Shown: positions 31,919-42,842 of the stretch, one piece after another
How the letters are laid out: each line of letters starts with the position of its first letter
Position numbering within the stretch: position 1 is the first letter of the stretch
NCBI GenBank assembly: GCA_017354895.1
Contig: CP071493.1
Span: forward strand, 7,378,001-7,442,000
DNA length: 64,000 nt
Reading direction: 5' to 3'
Source of the DNA: Podospora comata
Lineage: Eukaryota; Ascomycota; Sordariomycetes; Sordariales; Podosporaceae
Translations under genes and position numbers: made by a program
Notes under the pieces: model-generated
Databases searched by the model: none
What the model was told of the DNA's origin: nothing
Seen by the model: the letters and a program-made list of their open reading frames with translations, nothing else

Positions 31919-32642
31919 TGTTCTCGAGTCAACCCCTAAAAGGTATGTTTGTAGAGATCAGGATGCAGATGAAAGCTCGACAGGACGACCGAAGGACTGG
32001 GCAGCATCAGAGAAAAGCCCTCATCTTTATACCTGTAACAGGTACAGGAAGATCCATCTCAGCCTGCTGAATTGCAGCCAGCTGTCGCCCATCTGCACTG
32101 TCAACCAACGAGATGTCAGAGAGACCGAGTCCATGCTTGAGTAGCTCGACTTGCAGCCCCTCGGCCCAGCGTCTACAAACTTTGAAGTGATTCCCTGCAA
32201 GAGGGTCGATCGTGATCCCGGGAAGGCTCCTCCGGGACATTTGCTCCCTTCACACCCTCAAAACTAGGGCTAGCTCCATGTGGGGGACAGTCTCTGAGGC
32301 ATCCCCAATCGGGTCTCTCGCAGCCATACAGAGCTGTTTGGTCGGTGTTGGAATATCTGCCCGGAAAAAGGACCAAAGCTTTCCGAAGCAGCTCTGGACA
32401 CCGCCAGCACTGTGTGAAAAAGGACGGCGACCTCCCCTCCCACGCCTTTCAGCCCGTTTCAGATGAAGTTCGGCGAGACCCATTTGCAAACTTTCATATT
32501 TTTGAGTTTGAGGCGAGATAAAACTTCATTTTGTTAGTAATGGCGTGTTCCTATCTCTTCCAGATGCCGTATAGAAGCCTCCATCGCAGCATAAAGTGCC
32601 TTCCGTTACACCCAACGGCGCGCTCAAATGGCAGCGGGAGAC

Positions 32643-32715
32643 GGGTGGTACGAGTGGCACGGGTGGTAAGGGTGGTAAGGGTGGTAAGGGTGGTAAGGGT
32701 GGTACGGGTGGTACA
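32643..32715 (+). repeat. 9-nt minisatellite, GGTGGTAAG/GGTGGTACG units
   Basis: About eight 9-nt units, the central four identical and the outer ones with C or single-base changes. Lies in noncoding DNA. Confidence 0.9.
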
Positions 32716-34251
32716 GATGTATCTTCCATGCTGTGTGATGCTGGACTTCGTCGTCGGGAGCCTCTTCGCACGGCCTATTTCCCGGGCGTTGTGAGCAAAT
32801 GCCGAGCGGCAGGCAAGAAGCAGGGAGGACTCGAACTTCATGGTTGGGGGGGGGGGGGATGATACCCGATGCCTTGCAGGAGTGCGCCAAGTCCGTTGAT
32901 ATGCGCCGCATTTCCTCGTCGAGGGGCGTCAGATCTGATCGATTCTCATTCGTAGGATTGTAAGTAAGGATAGAGCCAATGGAATGGTGATAAAAATGGG
33001 TGGAAAACCTGGCTCGAAATCGTTCCAACTTCCTGGAAGCTGTCACGTCGATAGTGACAGTGAGTGTTTATTCCCCGGATTTTGCAGATCTAGCGGGAAC
33101 TAAGCCTTACCGCAAAGGTTGACAGGGCTCCAATGATGCGGCTAACCGCAGAGATCCAGGATCCCAGCAGTTCGTGCACCTGTTCCTCGGGGGCCAGGCT
33201 CCAGGCTTGCTTGCGTTATTTCTGGGAGCTGCAGTCTCCCAACATTGCCCAATTCCCCCCCGTTTCTTAGCGCAAATCATTGGTCATCACGGACGTCTGT
33301 CGGTGCTCCTAAACCAAGTGAGCGAGCCAGCTACCCCTTCGAGTTCGACGTGCGTATGAAGAAGCAATCTAGCTGTGGGTGAAAAGGCAGGGAGCCAAGA
33401 ACAAACAGGCTGGCTCGGTCGGTCGACGATCTGCTTCCTCATATGGTGTGCGCATGCGAGCCTCCTGTCCTTCTTGTTGGCTCGTCAATGCTGGGGTATG
33501 CGGGCATGCCAACTAGTATCAATGGTGGCTAAGGGGGTGATCGGTTCAAGCCAACCAGAAGAGGTCGATGTTTGAGGGCTGGCAGCCCTTTCCTGTCCCG
33601 TCCTGCAGGCGGTTCATGGGATGTGCTGTGAGAAGAAGCTGGTATAGCTATCACTTTGTTCCCGTGGGAGGTGGTGTTCGGTTGACCGCTCTTTGAAACA
33701 GCACAGTATAAGTTTCTGCCGGAGATTTGTCGATATCAAGCCTGGAGTTCTCACACAGTGTGTCGCCTTGCCAGACCATGCGTGTTTCAAGCCAAGCAGA
33801 TTGCTGGGGCTCCGAGGAAAACTTTCACTTGGAGACCTTGGTCGACTTGCGCATCTTCCAACGGCTTGATGCTGTTGAGTCCTTGTAACTCCTCCGCGAG
33901 GTAAATTCAAATACCGTAGATGAGGCAAACTTTCAACATGACGAAAAAGCACCGCGTGCTGAGAGACTTTGTAGCCCGTATTGACCCATCCCTGATCACA
34001 AAGCCAACAAACATAACCTGGGACAGAAATCTTGGGATATGTGACAGTGGGAAAGTGACAGCAGGTTTGCAGTTCCCGTCCCATCCCATGCCGTGCAACA
34101 AACAACTCGCACTAATGTCGCTTGACAGATGGAGTGGCAATGTTTGGCCAAGGTGGCTCCAAGTGTTCGTCCGTTGTGCCATATTCCCCAGCTGCTATGC
34201 AGCCACTGTTTCAGTCGGCGTGGAGGTCAACTTGGCAGTGGTGCTCCGGAA

Positions 34252-34299
34252 GAACGAACGAACGAATGAATGAATGAATGAATGAATGAATGAATGAAT
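34252..34299 (+). repeat. Tetranucleotide run GAAC/GAAT
   Basis: Three GAAC units pass into about nine GAAT units; a noncoding microsatellite. Confidence 0.9.
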
Positions 34300-35075
34300 C
34301 AAAGGGTGTGGCATCAACGATGAGATAGGTAGTACAGAGATAGCCGAAGCAGACGGGTGTTGCCGAAAATGTCAACTTGTCAACAGGAGTATTGGAGCAA
34401 TAGAGACCACGTCTGTGTAGGTATACTCAGTATGTATCTGTAAGAGGTGAGAATGAAGATCTCTGGATGGCAACAAACGACCTTCGCGTCCAAGACAACA
34501 CAAACCTGGAACAGTAGTATCCTTGGGCTGAGCAAGATGCGTCAAGCAGGCACTTGGCGCTTGGCCCAATCCCATACACATCGCAGATATGCATGGCAGG
34601 CAAGACAGACGCCAGAAACACGGGGCCTTGAGGTCTTAGAATGAGATATGATAGTGTGCAGCTGTCGCGATGGCTCTCGGTGGTGGGACGAATGACGGAC
34701 CTTGTTGTGGTGTAAACCAGCAAAACATATGCACAGGCAATCACAGAACGCACAGCAAGCACACATGTGCCTGCTGATCGGAACCCCGTTCGGGTCCGGC
34801 TGGCTCTTGGCCTCCCCGGTTGTTCGAGATGCTGTAGTTTTGGCACCTTCTGTCTGATTCCTCTCCGCCTTGGGGGGAGGGGGAAGTCGCATAGTCTTGC
34901 CTGATTCAATCATCTTTTGGACGGAAGTTCCGTGTTGGGTGTTATGCCCGTAAGCATCTTGGGGCTTTGAAACCATCCACGTAAACACTGGCTGCCACTT
35001 CTCCGGATGCTGCCCCGAGGACCCGAGTCGGCGAAAGGACCAAAGCCTGTCTGTCGTCCACGGACCATGTGTCAA

Positions 35076-35156
35076 AGCTCCCGACCCGGAGAAGGAATCC
35101 AAAGCTCGCGACCCGGAGAAGGAATCCAAAGCTCGCGACCCGGAGATGGAATCCAG
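35076..35156 (+). repeat. 27-nt unit in three tandem copies
   Basis: Copies at 35076-35102, 35103-35129 and 35130-35156 differ at only one to three positions. Each begins AGCTC and contains GACCCGGAGA and GGAATCCA. Confidence 0.92.
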
Positions 35157-36326
35157 ACCCCAACCCGCCTGTCCGCTCCATCAAGCAAACGCTTTGACCA
35201 GCTGCTGAGCCGCATAGCAGGGGCCTTGTAAGAAAAGCCATTGCAAACAAGAATCCCGGTTTTGGCCTGATCGATGACGTTGTTCAAATCCGCCCGCCAG
35301 TGAAAAATGGTTGGCCCATCGAACAAAGAGGGCGGCCGACTTTTGCTTTGCTGATTGATCCTCGCAGGGAAGCCACAATTGCTGAGCTGAGTGCCGCTCG
35401 CCCCCATAGCCATAGCCGTCCGTATCATCAGTCAGCAACCGAAAAGACTCTTCCGGCCGGGTCAACGTTGGCTAGTCCGTCCGGCCGCAGGAGTCGGGCC
35501 AGCTATAGTGTTGAGCCATTCCCGGGGCATCCAGACTCAAATTGAACCAACTCCTCCAAGATAGGCAGGATGGAGACTCCGACCCGAGCGATATCATCGG
35601 ACTCACCCATCCAATCTCGAATATCCACAAGCGCTTTTGTGCTTTTGCGCCTTCTTCGCACGTCTGGACTCCGCTCCAAGCAATCGGGGACTGGCCAGGG
35701 TCCAATGGGAGCCGAGCTGACCCCTGTCTAGAGGCTGTAAATCTGGGCGCGCTTTTCCTTTTCAGAGTCTTGTGTGTCCTACCGTTGCTGCTCTGCACAT
35801 CTTTGATGCTGCAGGTTATCACCTTCTCTGCCCGCATCCGCTTTCGCTGCCCGGAGACTCCTCCTCCTGCTGCATCTCTAGATTCCTCGTCGTCTTGTTT
35901 TGGACAGCTTGCCTCCCACCATCGACTAACTGCGTGTTGTCCTGGTCCATTTTGAGCGCGCTGCTTAGGATACTCAATTTTTCCCCTTTTTTTTTTCTTC
36001 TTTTTGTTTTTCTTTTTTTTCCCCTCTTTTCTTCTTCTTCTCTGCTTCTCGACGCATGCCTCGGCTGACGGTGGCCGTGACCGTCCGACAAAACACCTCA
36101 GACATTTCATCTCGCTGTCTCACCCGCCAGTAGCAGACGCGATTTCCTTGTGCGGCCACGAGATCGAGTAACGGAGGAAGCAGCGGCCTTCTTTTGGTGA
36201 TTCAAGGACCCGCCAGCTTCTGGTGTGGTCCTTCGCAAATCTCCCAAGCTGGATTACAAGTATGTGCATGACAGGGAACGTGCTTCGTTCGATCATCCTC
36301 CCCCAACGCTCCTTGCAAGGCGTCAC

Positions 36327-38534
36327 ATGGCCGTTACTAACAAGCTGTGGCAAAGCTTCGTTACGGTGGCCGGCTGGTCCTCGCATCAGCCCGTCCAGTC
36401 CGTCGGTCGTCCCAAGGTGGCCCACAACAGATCGCTCTCTAGTATCTTGAGAGCCGCCTCGCCGAAGCCTTCGCCGGGCCACGCTAGGGCCAATTCTATT
36501 GCCGAATCGTCCATGACCGCCGACATTGCCCGTTCTGTTCCCTCTACGCCCCAGCCGCAGCGACTCTTCTCACCCCAAGAACATGATGACGAGAACGACT
36601 TGAGCACCATCCCCGACCCTAGGAGCAGGGCGATGAGCCCTACAGATCCCGAAACCATGGCCGCCCCCCACCATCCCGATCTCGACCAGGAGGTCGCAAC
36701 TTTGAGCACCAAGCTCATCAACGCCATCAACCACCAGACGACTTTGGACGATAATCTCTCTGCGACGAGGTTGGAATTGGAAAAGGCCCGCGAGCAGGTT
36801 CGGCAGTTGGAAGTCCAGGTGGCCGAGCAGAGGGAGATGCTGGCAGGGGACGTTTGGGTTCGAAGGAAAACCGTCGAGGCCGAAAAGAGCCATCTTCTGG
36901 CGCGTGTGGCGGAGGAGAAGCGGGCGCGTGCCGACGTGGAACAGCAGAAAAAGAAGATTGAGCAGGAACTGGAGAACTTGACGGCTGCTCTCTTTGAAGA
37001 GGCTAACAAGATGGTTATCTCGGCCAAAGAGGAGGCTCGAAGAGAACAGGAAGTCCTTCAGCGCAAGAATGATCAGCTGAAATCCCAGCTTGCCGACACG
37101 GAAGCCATTCTTAGGTCGCAACAGGAACAGCTGGTCCAGCTGAAGAACGTTATGGAGCAGATGACGGCAGCGAATGAGGAGCAGGCTCCCCCTACCTGCC
37201 CATCGTCACCGACCTTCAGCAAATTTGAGGACTGCGATGGTCCCTCCGTTGCCGTGAACCACCCGCACCACACCCATAGTCAGAGTCTCCCGGCTGCGCT
37301 TTCGCCGTCATACCCAACCAGCTTCACGCAGCTGCTACACCCGGTCCTTCGCACAGACTTGGCGGCATTCCGGGATTTCAAGGATCTTGTCCAAACATCG
37401 AAGCGGCTCTCGTCCCAGCGCACTCCTTCGAATGCTTCAAACTCTGGATTGGTCTCCCTTGGGCTCGGTCTCGGGTCTGTGGCGTCCCATGTCACGGCGG
37501 GCAACCTGTCCAGTACATCTCTTGCGACCAATGCCACCGCCGGCTCGCCGGCGACCTCGCCGCAGACGCCAAATACCCCCGCTTCCACCGTGAGCACAAC
37601 CTCTTCTGCCGCCGCGCCTGTCCTGCCCCATTTGAAGGAGACCAAGTTCTACAAGAGGGTCTTGACGGAGGATATCGAGCCGACCCTTCGATTGGACAGT
37701 GCGCCTGGCCTTTCTTGGCTCGCTCGCCGGAGCGTATTGACTGCCATGACGGAAGGAACATTGGTTGTTGAGCCCGCGCCGTCCACGACCACTGGCAGAT
37801 TTGGCAGAATCATGAGACCTGAATTGATCCCATGCTCTCTATGCGGCGAGCAGAGGACTGAAGAGCAGTATCTTCGGACACATCGTTTCCGCACCAGCGA
37901 GTCCGACTCGGCACAAAACGCATATCCCCTTTGCAAATACTGTCTTGGTCGGGTTCGGTCTACTTGCGATTTCCTCGGGTTTTTGCGTATTGTGAAGGAC
38001 GGCCATTGGCGTGCCGAGGACGAGGATGCTGAACGGGCCGCTTGGGAGGAGAGCGTTCGGTTGAGAGATCAGATGTTCTGGAGCCGCATCGGAGGTGGCG
38101 TCGTGCCTGGAGGGCATGTTCATCGAGGAGTCGCCAGCGTTGCGCCTAGCATCCGCGGCGAGCGAAGCCCCAGGCCGAGCCACGAAATCTCGGAGAAGTT
38201 TGCAGATGTACCCGAGATTCCCGAACCTGTCGACACGGCCAAAGAGCTGCCCAAAACGCCTGAGCAGCGCCCCGCAGACGAGACGCTGCCTGTTCCTCAA
38301 GCGCCACCTGCGCTTGACAAAGTGGAGGAGGTTGACGACGACAAGACACCACCTGCCGTGGTCGAGGACGACTCCAAAACACCCCCGGCGGCGATCAAGG
38401 ACGAAAAACCACCACCCGCAGTGGAAGAGTCTCAGATCCCGCCACCAGCCCTTGATGAGCCTGTCCAGTCCCTCAAGCCGCAACCATCTGTCCAACAAGT
38501 CGAGGTTAAGCCTCTGTCTTTGACGATACCCTGA
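36327..38534 (+). CDS. sec2: Sec2-like Rab guanine nucleotide exchange factor, 735 aa
   Basis: Single exon. ATG 36327 (MAVTNKLWQSF) was chosen; the frame is open upstream to 36225 but has no ATG there. Residues about 119-280 are a long parallel coiled coil containing ENLTAALFEEANKMVISAK, the signature of the Sec2/Rabin8 GEF domain. A disordered segment follows. About residues 440-610 form a second conserved block (KETKFYKRVLTEDIEPTLRLD, then paired CSLC and CKYC cysteines near 503-540 that could bind zinc, then GFLRIVKDGHW). The C-terminus is Pro/acidic repeats. Sec2 activates the Rab Sec4 on secretory vesicles for polarised exocytosis at the hyphal tip. The GEF assignment is from the coiled-coil motif; the second block is typical of fungal Sec2 proteins. 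Confidence 0.85.
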   Translation: MAVTNKLWQSFVTVAGWSSHQPVQSVGRPKVAHNRSLSSILRAASPKPSPGHARANSIAESSMTADIARSVPSTPQPQRLFSPQEHDDENDLSTIPDPRSRAMSPTDPETMAAPHHPDLDQEVATLSTKLINAINHQTTLDDNLSATRLELEKAREQVRQLEVQVAEQREMLAGDVWVRRKTVEAEKSHLLARVAEEKRARADVEQQKKKIEQELENLTAALFEEANKMVISAKEEARREQEVLQRKNDQLKSQLADTEAILRSQQEQLVQLKNVMEQMTAANEEQAPPTCPSSPTFSKFEDCDGPSVAVNHPHHTHSQSLPAALSPSYPTSFTQLLHPVLRTDLAAFRDFKDLVQTSKRLSSQRTPSNASNSGLVSLGLGLGSVASHVTAGNLSSTSLATNATAGSPATSPQTPNTPASTVSTTSSAAAPVLPHLKETKFYKRVLTEDIEPTLRLDSAPGLSWLARRSVLTAMTEGTLVVEPAPSTTTGRFGRIMRPELIPCSLCGEQRTEEQYLRTHRFRTSESDSAQNAYPLCKYCLGRVRSTCDFLGFLRIVKDGHWRAEDEDAERAAWEESVRLRDQMFWSRIGGGVVPGGHVHRGVASVAPSIRGERSPRPSHEISEKFADVPEIPEPVDTAKELPKTPEQRPADETLPVPQAPPALDKVEEVDDDKTPPAVVEDDSKTPPAAIKDEKPPPAVEESQIPPPALDEPVQSLKPQPSVQQVEVKPLSLTIP

Positions 38535-40118
38535 TTGGCTGTTCATCTTTGCGAGCATGCCAATCCAGTACATAATTCCCAACCTTGTCGACACCAAGTT
38601 CCAGCTTCGACAATGGACGACACATACGCACATAGCCCAAAAGCCTGGATTATAGGACATTTAATAATGTATTAATACCGGCTCACGACCTGCTGTTTTT
38701 GTTTGGTTTTCCTCTTGGGGACAAACGGCATAGTCATAGATGAGCAGAAGCACATTTGGCGTTTCGGTCATACCATTCATTCGTTGTTATTTCCTGTTTA
38801 TCTCTATCCGGTCTGGGCTTGGTACTGAGATTTCTTTTGGGGGAAAAGCGACCATTACCATTCCTGGCGTTTTTTGGGTCTTTTTGTTTCATCTGGGATT
38901 TCCTTGTGTCGCTGTTTCAATTTTTTTCGCTCTCGTTTTTTTTTTTTGGCAAAGCAGAATGCAAATCATGGATGGATGGTTGTGGTTGTGGGTGGGTAAA
39001 GGGGGATAAGAAGGGGGAAGGGGAGGGAGAAGAACCCCTGGATTGTAAGGATACCTAACGAATGGATTGTGGTTTTCTTTTCTTTTTTTCTTTTGCTGTT
39101 GTTCACCTTTATGCTGTTCCTGATTTTCCATACATAGTATTAGTATTATCTGTCTACCTTACCATGAGGATAGGGGGCTGAAGAAAGGGGGGTATCAAGT
39201 TTGGATGAAGATATGGTTAGATTCCCATTGAAGATGTTTTTTTCTGCTTCCCTTTTGGTGACTGTGTGATTAATGTGTTGTGTTATTTGTTTTTGGTTTT
39301 AAACTCGCTCCCTCAGCAAACCCCAACCCGGGCCAAACCATATAGACCTTGAATCTTACCCAATCTCGGGATTATTACTACTGTCCCTCGAACCAGGAAC
39401 ATGCGCTTCCAGAAAGAGCCCTTAGTATGGAAGAAGAAAAAAGAAGAAAAAAAAAGAGAGAAAGAAAAAAAGACGCGGGTTTTAAAGCTAGGAACTATTG
39501 AGCAACTCGTAAAACTCTTCAGACAGGGCGAGATCCCAGTTCTACCCTCACGACATGGTGTCATCCCAGCATGTTCAAGTTGCGAGATAGGAGGCGAGGC
39601 TGTGTCAGCAACTTTGTAAAAGCCAACAAAGTGGAAGGAGTGATGGCCAGGATGGGTGTAGATATGATGTGCTGTGAGATGTAGATATGTTGCTGTTGTA
39701 AATGGAAGAACTGTGGAGCTGGAACATGGTCAAGCAGGCAACAAAAGGAAGGAAGGGGTGGTGGTGATGAAGCGGTAACCTGGTTGGGGGCAAAAGAGGG
39801 AGGCCAATGTCTAAGTAAATCTCAGCATTTGTAGACCTTTGACAATGGTCTCGAACCTCACCGGGAAAGGAAAGAAACCCATATGTTTATTTTCGACAGC
39901 CGCTATCACATCTATCGAGACTCTCCCTAAATAACACCGTAGGTGTTGCTTTTACCCCTGTTTGACCTAACGCCCAGAGCCAGAAAGTGGTCTCTCGGCA
40001 GACATCTTCCTTTTTCGCTTTGAATCATACTTACTCCCGCTCCGAAGCAGACAATGGAATAACAACAACTAGTTCGACATGCTTATGCCTTTACATCCAC
40101 CACCCAAGCAGTTTGCTG

Positions 40119-40153
<35 letters not shown>

Positions 40154-40312
40154 CCCAGTCATCCACCCATAACATCCCTCCATTATCCTTTCAAACCAGC
40201 AAAACACAAAATAACAAAGCTTATTCCCGAGAAGAAACGTCAAGAAATGCCCCCCTCTGATACCTTTCCCCCAGCCATAACCCCGGTTTCCATCTGTCCG
40301 TTTCCCCAACCC
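38535..40312. other. Convergent 3' intergenic region between sec2 and the BAR-SH3 gene
   Basis: The 1.78 kb are rich in T runs and purine runs (for example 39425-39475) and hold both 3' UTRs. A (TA)15 microsatellite is at 40121-40150. No further gene was recognised. Confidence 0.5.
40121..40150. repeat. (AT)15 dinucleotide microsatellite
   Basis: Thirty bases of pure AT repeat, about 160 bp beyond the stop of the BAR-SH3 gene. Confidence 0.95.
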
Positions 40313-41806
40313 TCAAGCAGGCCGGCAATAATTCGCCGGAAAGCTCCCCCTAACCCCCCTCAACTCCCCCACCCACCAATCCTGGTCCGTCTGCGTCTTG
40401 GTCACCACCTTGATCCGCTCCCCTTCATCAAAACTCAGATCTCCCTGCCCCTGCCCAGCAAACGGGTACAGCGCCACAACCCACTGCTCCTGCACCAACG
40501 CGGGCTTCTTCGGCGGCGGTGGAGGAGGAGGCCGTTTCTTCACCACCAACCCCCCGTTGACCATGATACTTCCGGCCGCTGGATTTGGCGAAACAGACCG
40601 CTCACGGGCCGGCTTTGAACGATCGATATTCGCTCCGCCGAGGTGAGACGCCGTGGTGAATTCTGTCGGGTTGGCCCACTCCGGTCGGCGGGAGCTGAAA
40701 GACGAAGGGGGTGTTGTTGCCGGGGATGGGGAGGGGGAGGGTGGTTTGAGGGTGTGAGATGATGGGATCCGCATGGGGCGGGGTTGGAGGCTGTTGCTGC
40801 TGCTGTTGGTGCTGGGGATGAGGCCAGAAGGCGTGCGCCTGTAGCCGTTTGAAGGCGGAGGTTGGGTGTAGGCGCCTTTGTGGCGGATGAAACTGATGTG
40901 TTCGATTTGGGATTGGATGGGGCTGCAGGCGGCGTTCCAGACTGCGATCACGTCTTCCATTGGGGGTGCCGGCGAGGGGAAGTTGGAGTCCTCGCAGTAG
41001 TTGTGGAGGGTGGTGTAATAGAGGCCCAGAAGCCTGTTCTGGACGAGGACCAGAGCAGCGAGGAGGGGAGGGACGATGCTGAAGGTCGCCTCGACAATAG
41101 GGGGCAGCGTTTGGCGGAGGTGCTCGTCTGCAATGTTGAACTCCTAGATGGGAATTAGTCAGGAGAGATCCGAGAGCAACACTTGGCTCTGGGGCAGGCT
41201 CACATCAGCCACACGAGATAGCTCATCCTGATACTTTGCAAGAGATGCATCTTCCTTGGCGTTGCGTCCGGGTTTTCGTTGGAGCTTCAGCGTCTTGTCC
41301 TGGACCTTTTCGTAGTCCAGTCTTTTGTTCTCGCGCTTCTTGATCGTCTTGCGGATGGGGGTGATGTAGGACCGAGCATCCGTTGCCGGCCTCAGAATCC
41401 GCTCCTCAATGGCCACAATCTCTTGCAACAGTTCTGTCCTGAGGTCGCCATACGTCTCCTTCAAACGGAGAGTGCGTTCTAGCTGTAACTGAGGGGTCGG
41501 TGCCGCCTCACGGCCATGGCCATCCGTGGCTCCTACAATGGGATCATACAGGCCCTCGAACTCAACCACCATGTTGTGTTGCGAGTTGATCAGGGAATCC
41601 CACGAGTCTCTCCATGCACGAGCATTCTCAATCAGCTACTTCTACCATCAGTCATGGCCGCACTGCCCCCATCGCGGATTCGATCAACTTACCGTAGCAA
41701 GAACCTTGTCAGCATCCTCATAATCCTTCAGGAGAACAGACACCTTGGCATTGTCTCCAGGGCCCTTGTTCAAGAGCTTGCCAAACTGTCTTTGCATGGA
41801 CTGCAT
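40313..41806 (-). CDS. BAR-SH3 domain protein, 458 aa
   Basis: Three exons in transcription order: 41806-41693, 41635-41204 and 41143-40313, introns of 57 and 60 nt. Residues about 1-240 are a BAR domain (MQSMQRQFGKLLNKGPGDN, AWRDSWDSLINSQ, RKTIKKRENKRLDYEKVQDK), the curved dimer that bends membranes. A Ser/Pro linker with KKRPPPPPPPKKP follows. The last 60 residues are an SH3 domain with ALYPF, the tryptophan pair in QDWWVGEL, and GSFPANY. The layout matches amphiphysin/Rvs167-type adaptors of endocytosis and actin patches, though the N-terminus differs from Rvs167 itself and resembles a second fungal BAR-adaptor group. The poly-Pro stretch could bind its own or partner SH3 domains. Confidence 0.9.
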
Positions 41807-42842
41807 GATGGCGTTTCGACCTCACCACGGTGTGGATGCCTGGTGAGAATCCGAAAAAGGGGGAAACCAGGTTTTTGTTCGGCCGAGGGGCGTTCGTCTG
41901 GGTTGGGGGAGGGGTCTTTCCTGTGCAACACGTAACTTACGCCACATATGCAGCAGCCATGTGTGTGTGGAAGGGGACAGGTTCAGATCCAGACACAGGA
42001 GGGTATCATGAGTCGCCGTCGCCAGGGGGGGGATGAAGAGAGAAGTATGCAGAGAAAACCAGCAAAGGGGTCAAAGGGAATTAATGCAATTTGAGCTGGC
42101 CTGTTTTGTCGGCGGTAGGGTCTCACAAGCCGCAGAAACGATGGGCAATGGCGCGAAGGCTCATGTTCGTCCCAACACCACTTTGTGAGGCGCAGCTGGT
42201 GCGGAACGGGTCTGGCAACTGTTGCAAACAGGGTGAAGAGAACAAAAACCGGCCTAAACAGGTCAGGGATGTGCGTTGATGAACATTTTAGAAAAAGAGA
42301 AGGAGGGGGGAGGTTCCAGCCAAGCTTCCGACACACGATCGATACGGGAGTATTTGCCCAGCACGCCCAGGTAACGGGCGGGAGACTCCTGCACTGCCCG
42401 GCACCATTTCCGAGTGCCACGAGAAGTGGACTGCAGTGGGCGAAACCCCCCCCCCCCAAAGCCCAATGAATGGTCCGATCCCCTGGCGAGCTTTGTTGAA
42501 ACAGGGCCAACTGCACTGGACAGCGTCAACTCTTTGTGTGAAGTCTTACTTTGGCCCGCTGGCCAACCAATCATGGCTAGGAAAAGCCTAAATAGCGGAT
42601 ATCTGCACAGGCCTTGTGTAAGTTGGATGGGTGGTCAAAGGTGGGTTGGGGTCACGTGAAGGCGCGCAGCAACGCGACCCCAATGTCCCCCGCGCGCGTC
42701 AGTTGATTCGGAGTCCCATATGTGCTGCCAGCCTGGCAATTTACCGGAATCACCCTATCAATCACCCGATCAATCACCCTATCAATCACCCGTCAAGGGC
42801 TATGTGGTAGTATCGTCGACCATCTCGACATGCTTTTCGACA
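41807..42842. promoter_or_regulatory. Divergent intergenic region upstream of the ZGRF1/Mte1-like gene
   Basis: About 1.04 kb between divergent starts. It ends in a 12-nt tandem repeat that is in frame with the downstream gene. No gene was seen. Confidence 0.5.
42748..42795 (+). repeat. 12-nt repeat, four copies, AATCACCC(T/G)ATC
   Basis: Four units at 42748, 42760, 42772 and 42784. They are in frame with the downstream gene, so translation from ATG 42720 would give SPYQ/SPDQ repeats. Confidence 0.9.

Larger units (their letters stand above)
31919..36326. promoter_or_regulatory. 4.4-kb divergent intergenic region with several tandem repeats
   Basis: It separates the C2H2 gene from the Sec2 gene. 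It carries a 9-nt minisatellite (32643), a GAAT tetranucleotide run (34252) and a 27-nt triplicate (35076), each listed separately, and a pyrimidine-rich tract at about 35980-36045 near the Sec2 start. Open frames here are short and of non-protein composition. I saw no gene, tRNA or transposon remains. Confidence 0.5.

Noticed and set aside
32643-32715. GGTAAG-like repeat as internal telomeric sequence
   Set aside because: The period is 9 nt with GGTGGTAAG units, not the TTAGGG hexamer of these fungi.
32826-32840. GTTCGAGTCC on the minus strand as a tRNA B box
   Set aside because: No A box, cloverleaf or acceptor stem could be built around it.
33614-34105. 163-codon minus-strand open frame as a small gene
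   Set aside because: Composition is random-like, no motif or intron pattern supports it, and the start lacks context.
35472-36110. 212-codon minus-strand open frame with a long Lys run
   Set aside because: The Lys run comes from a noncoding pyrimidine tract near the sec2 start; the remainder has no protein-like pattern.
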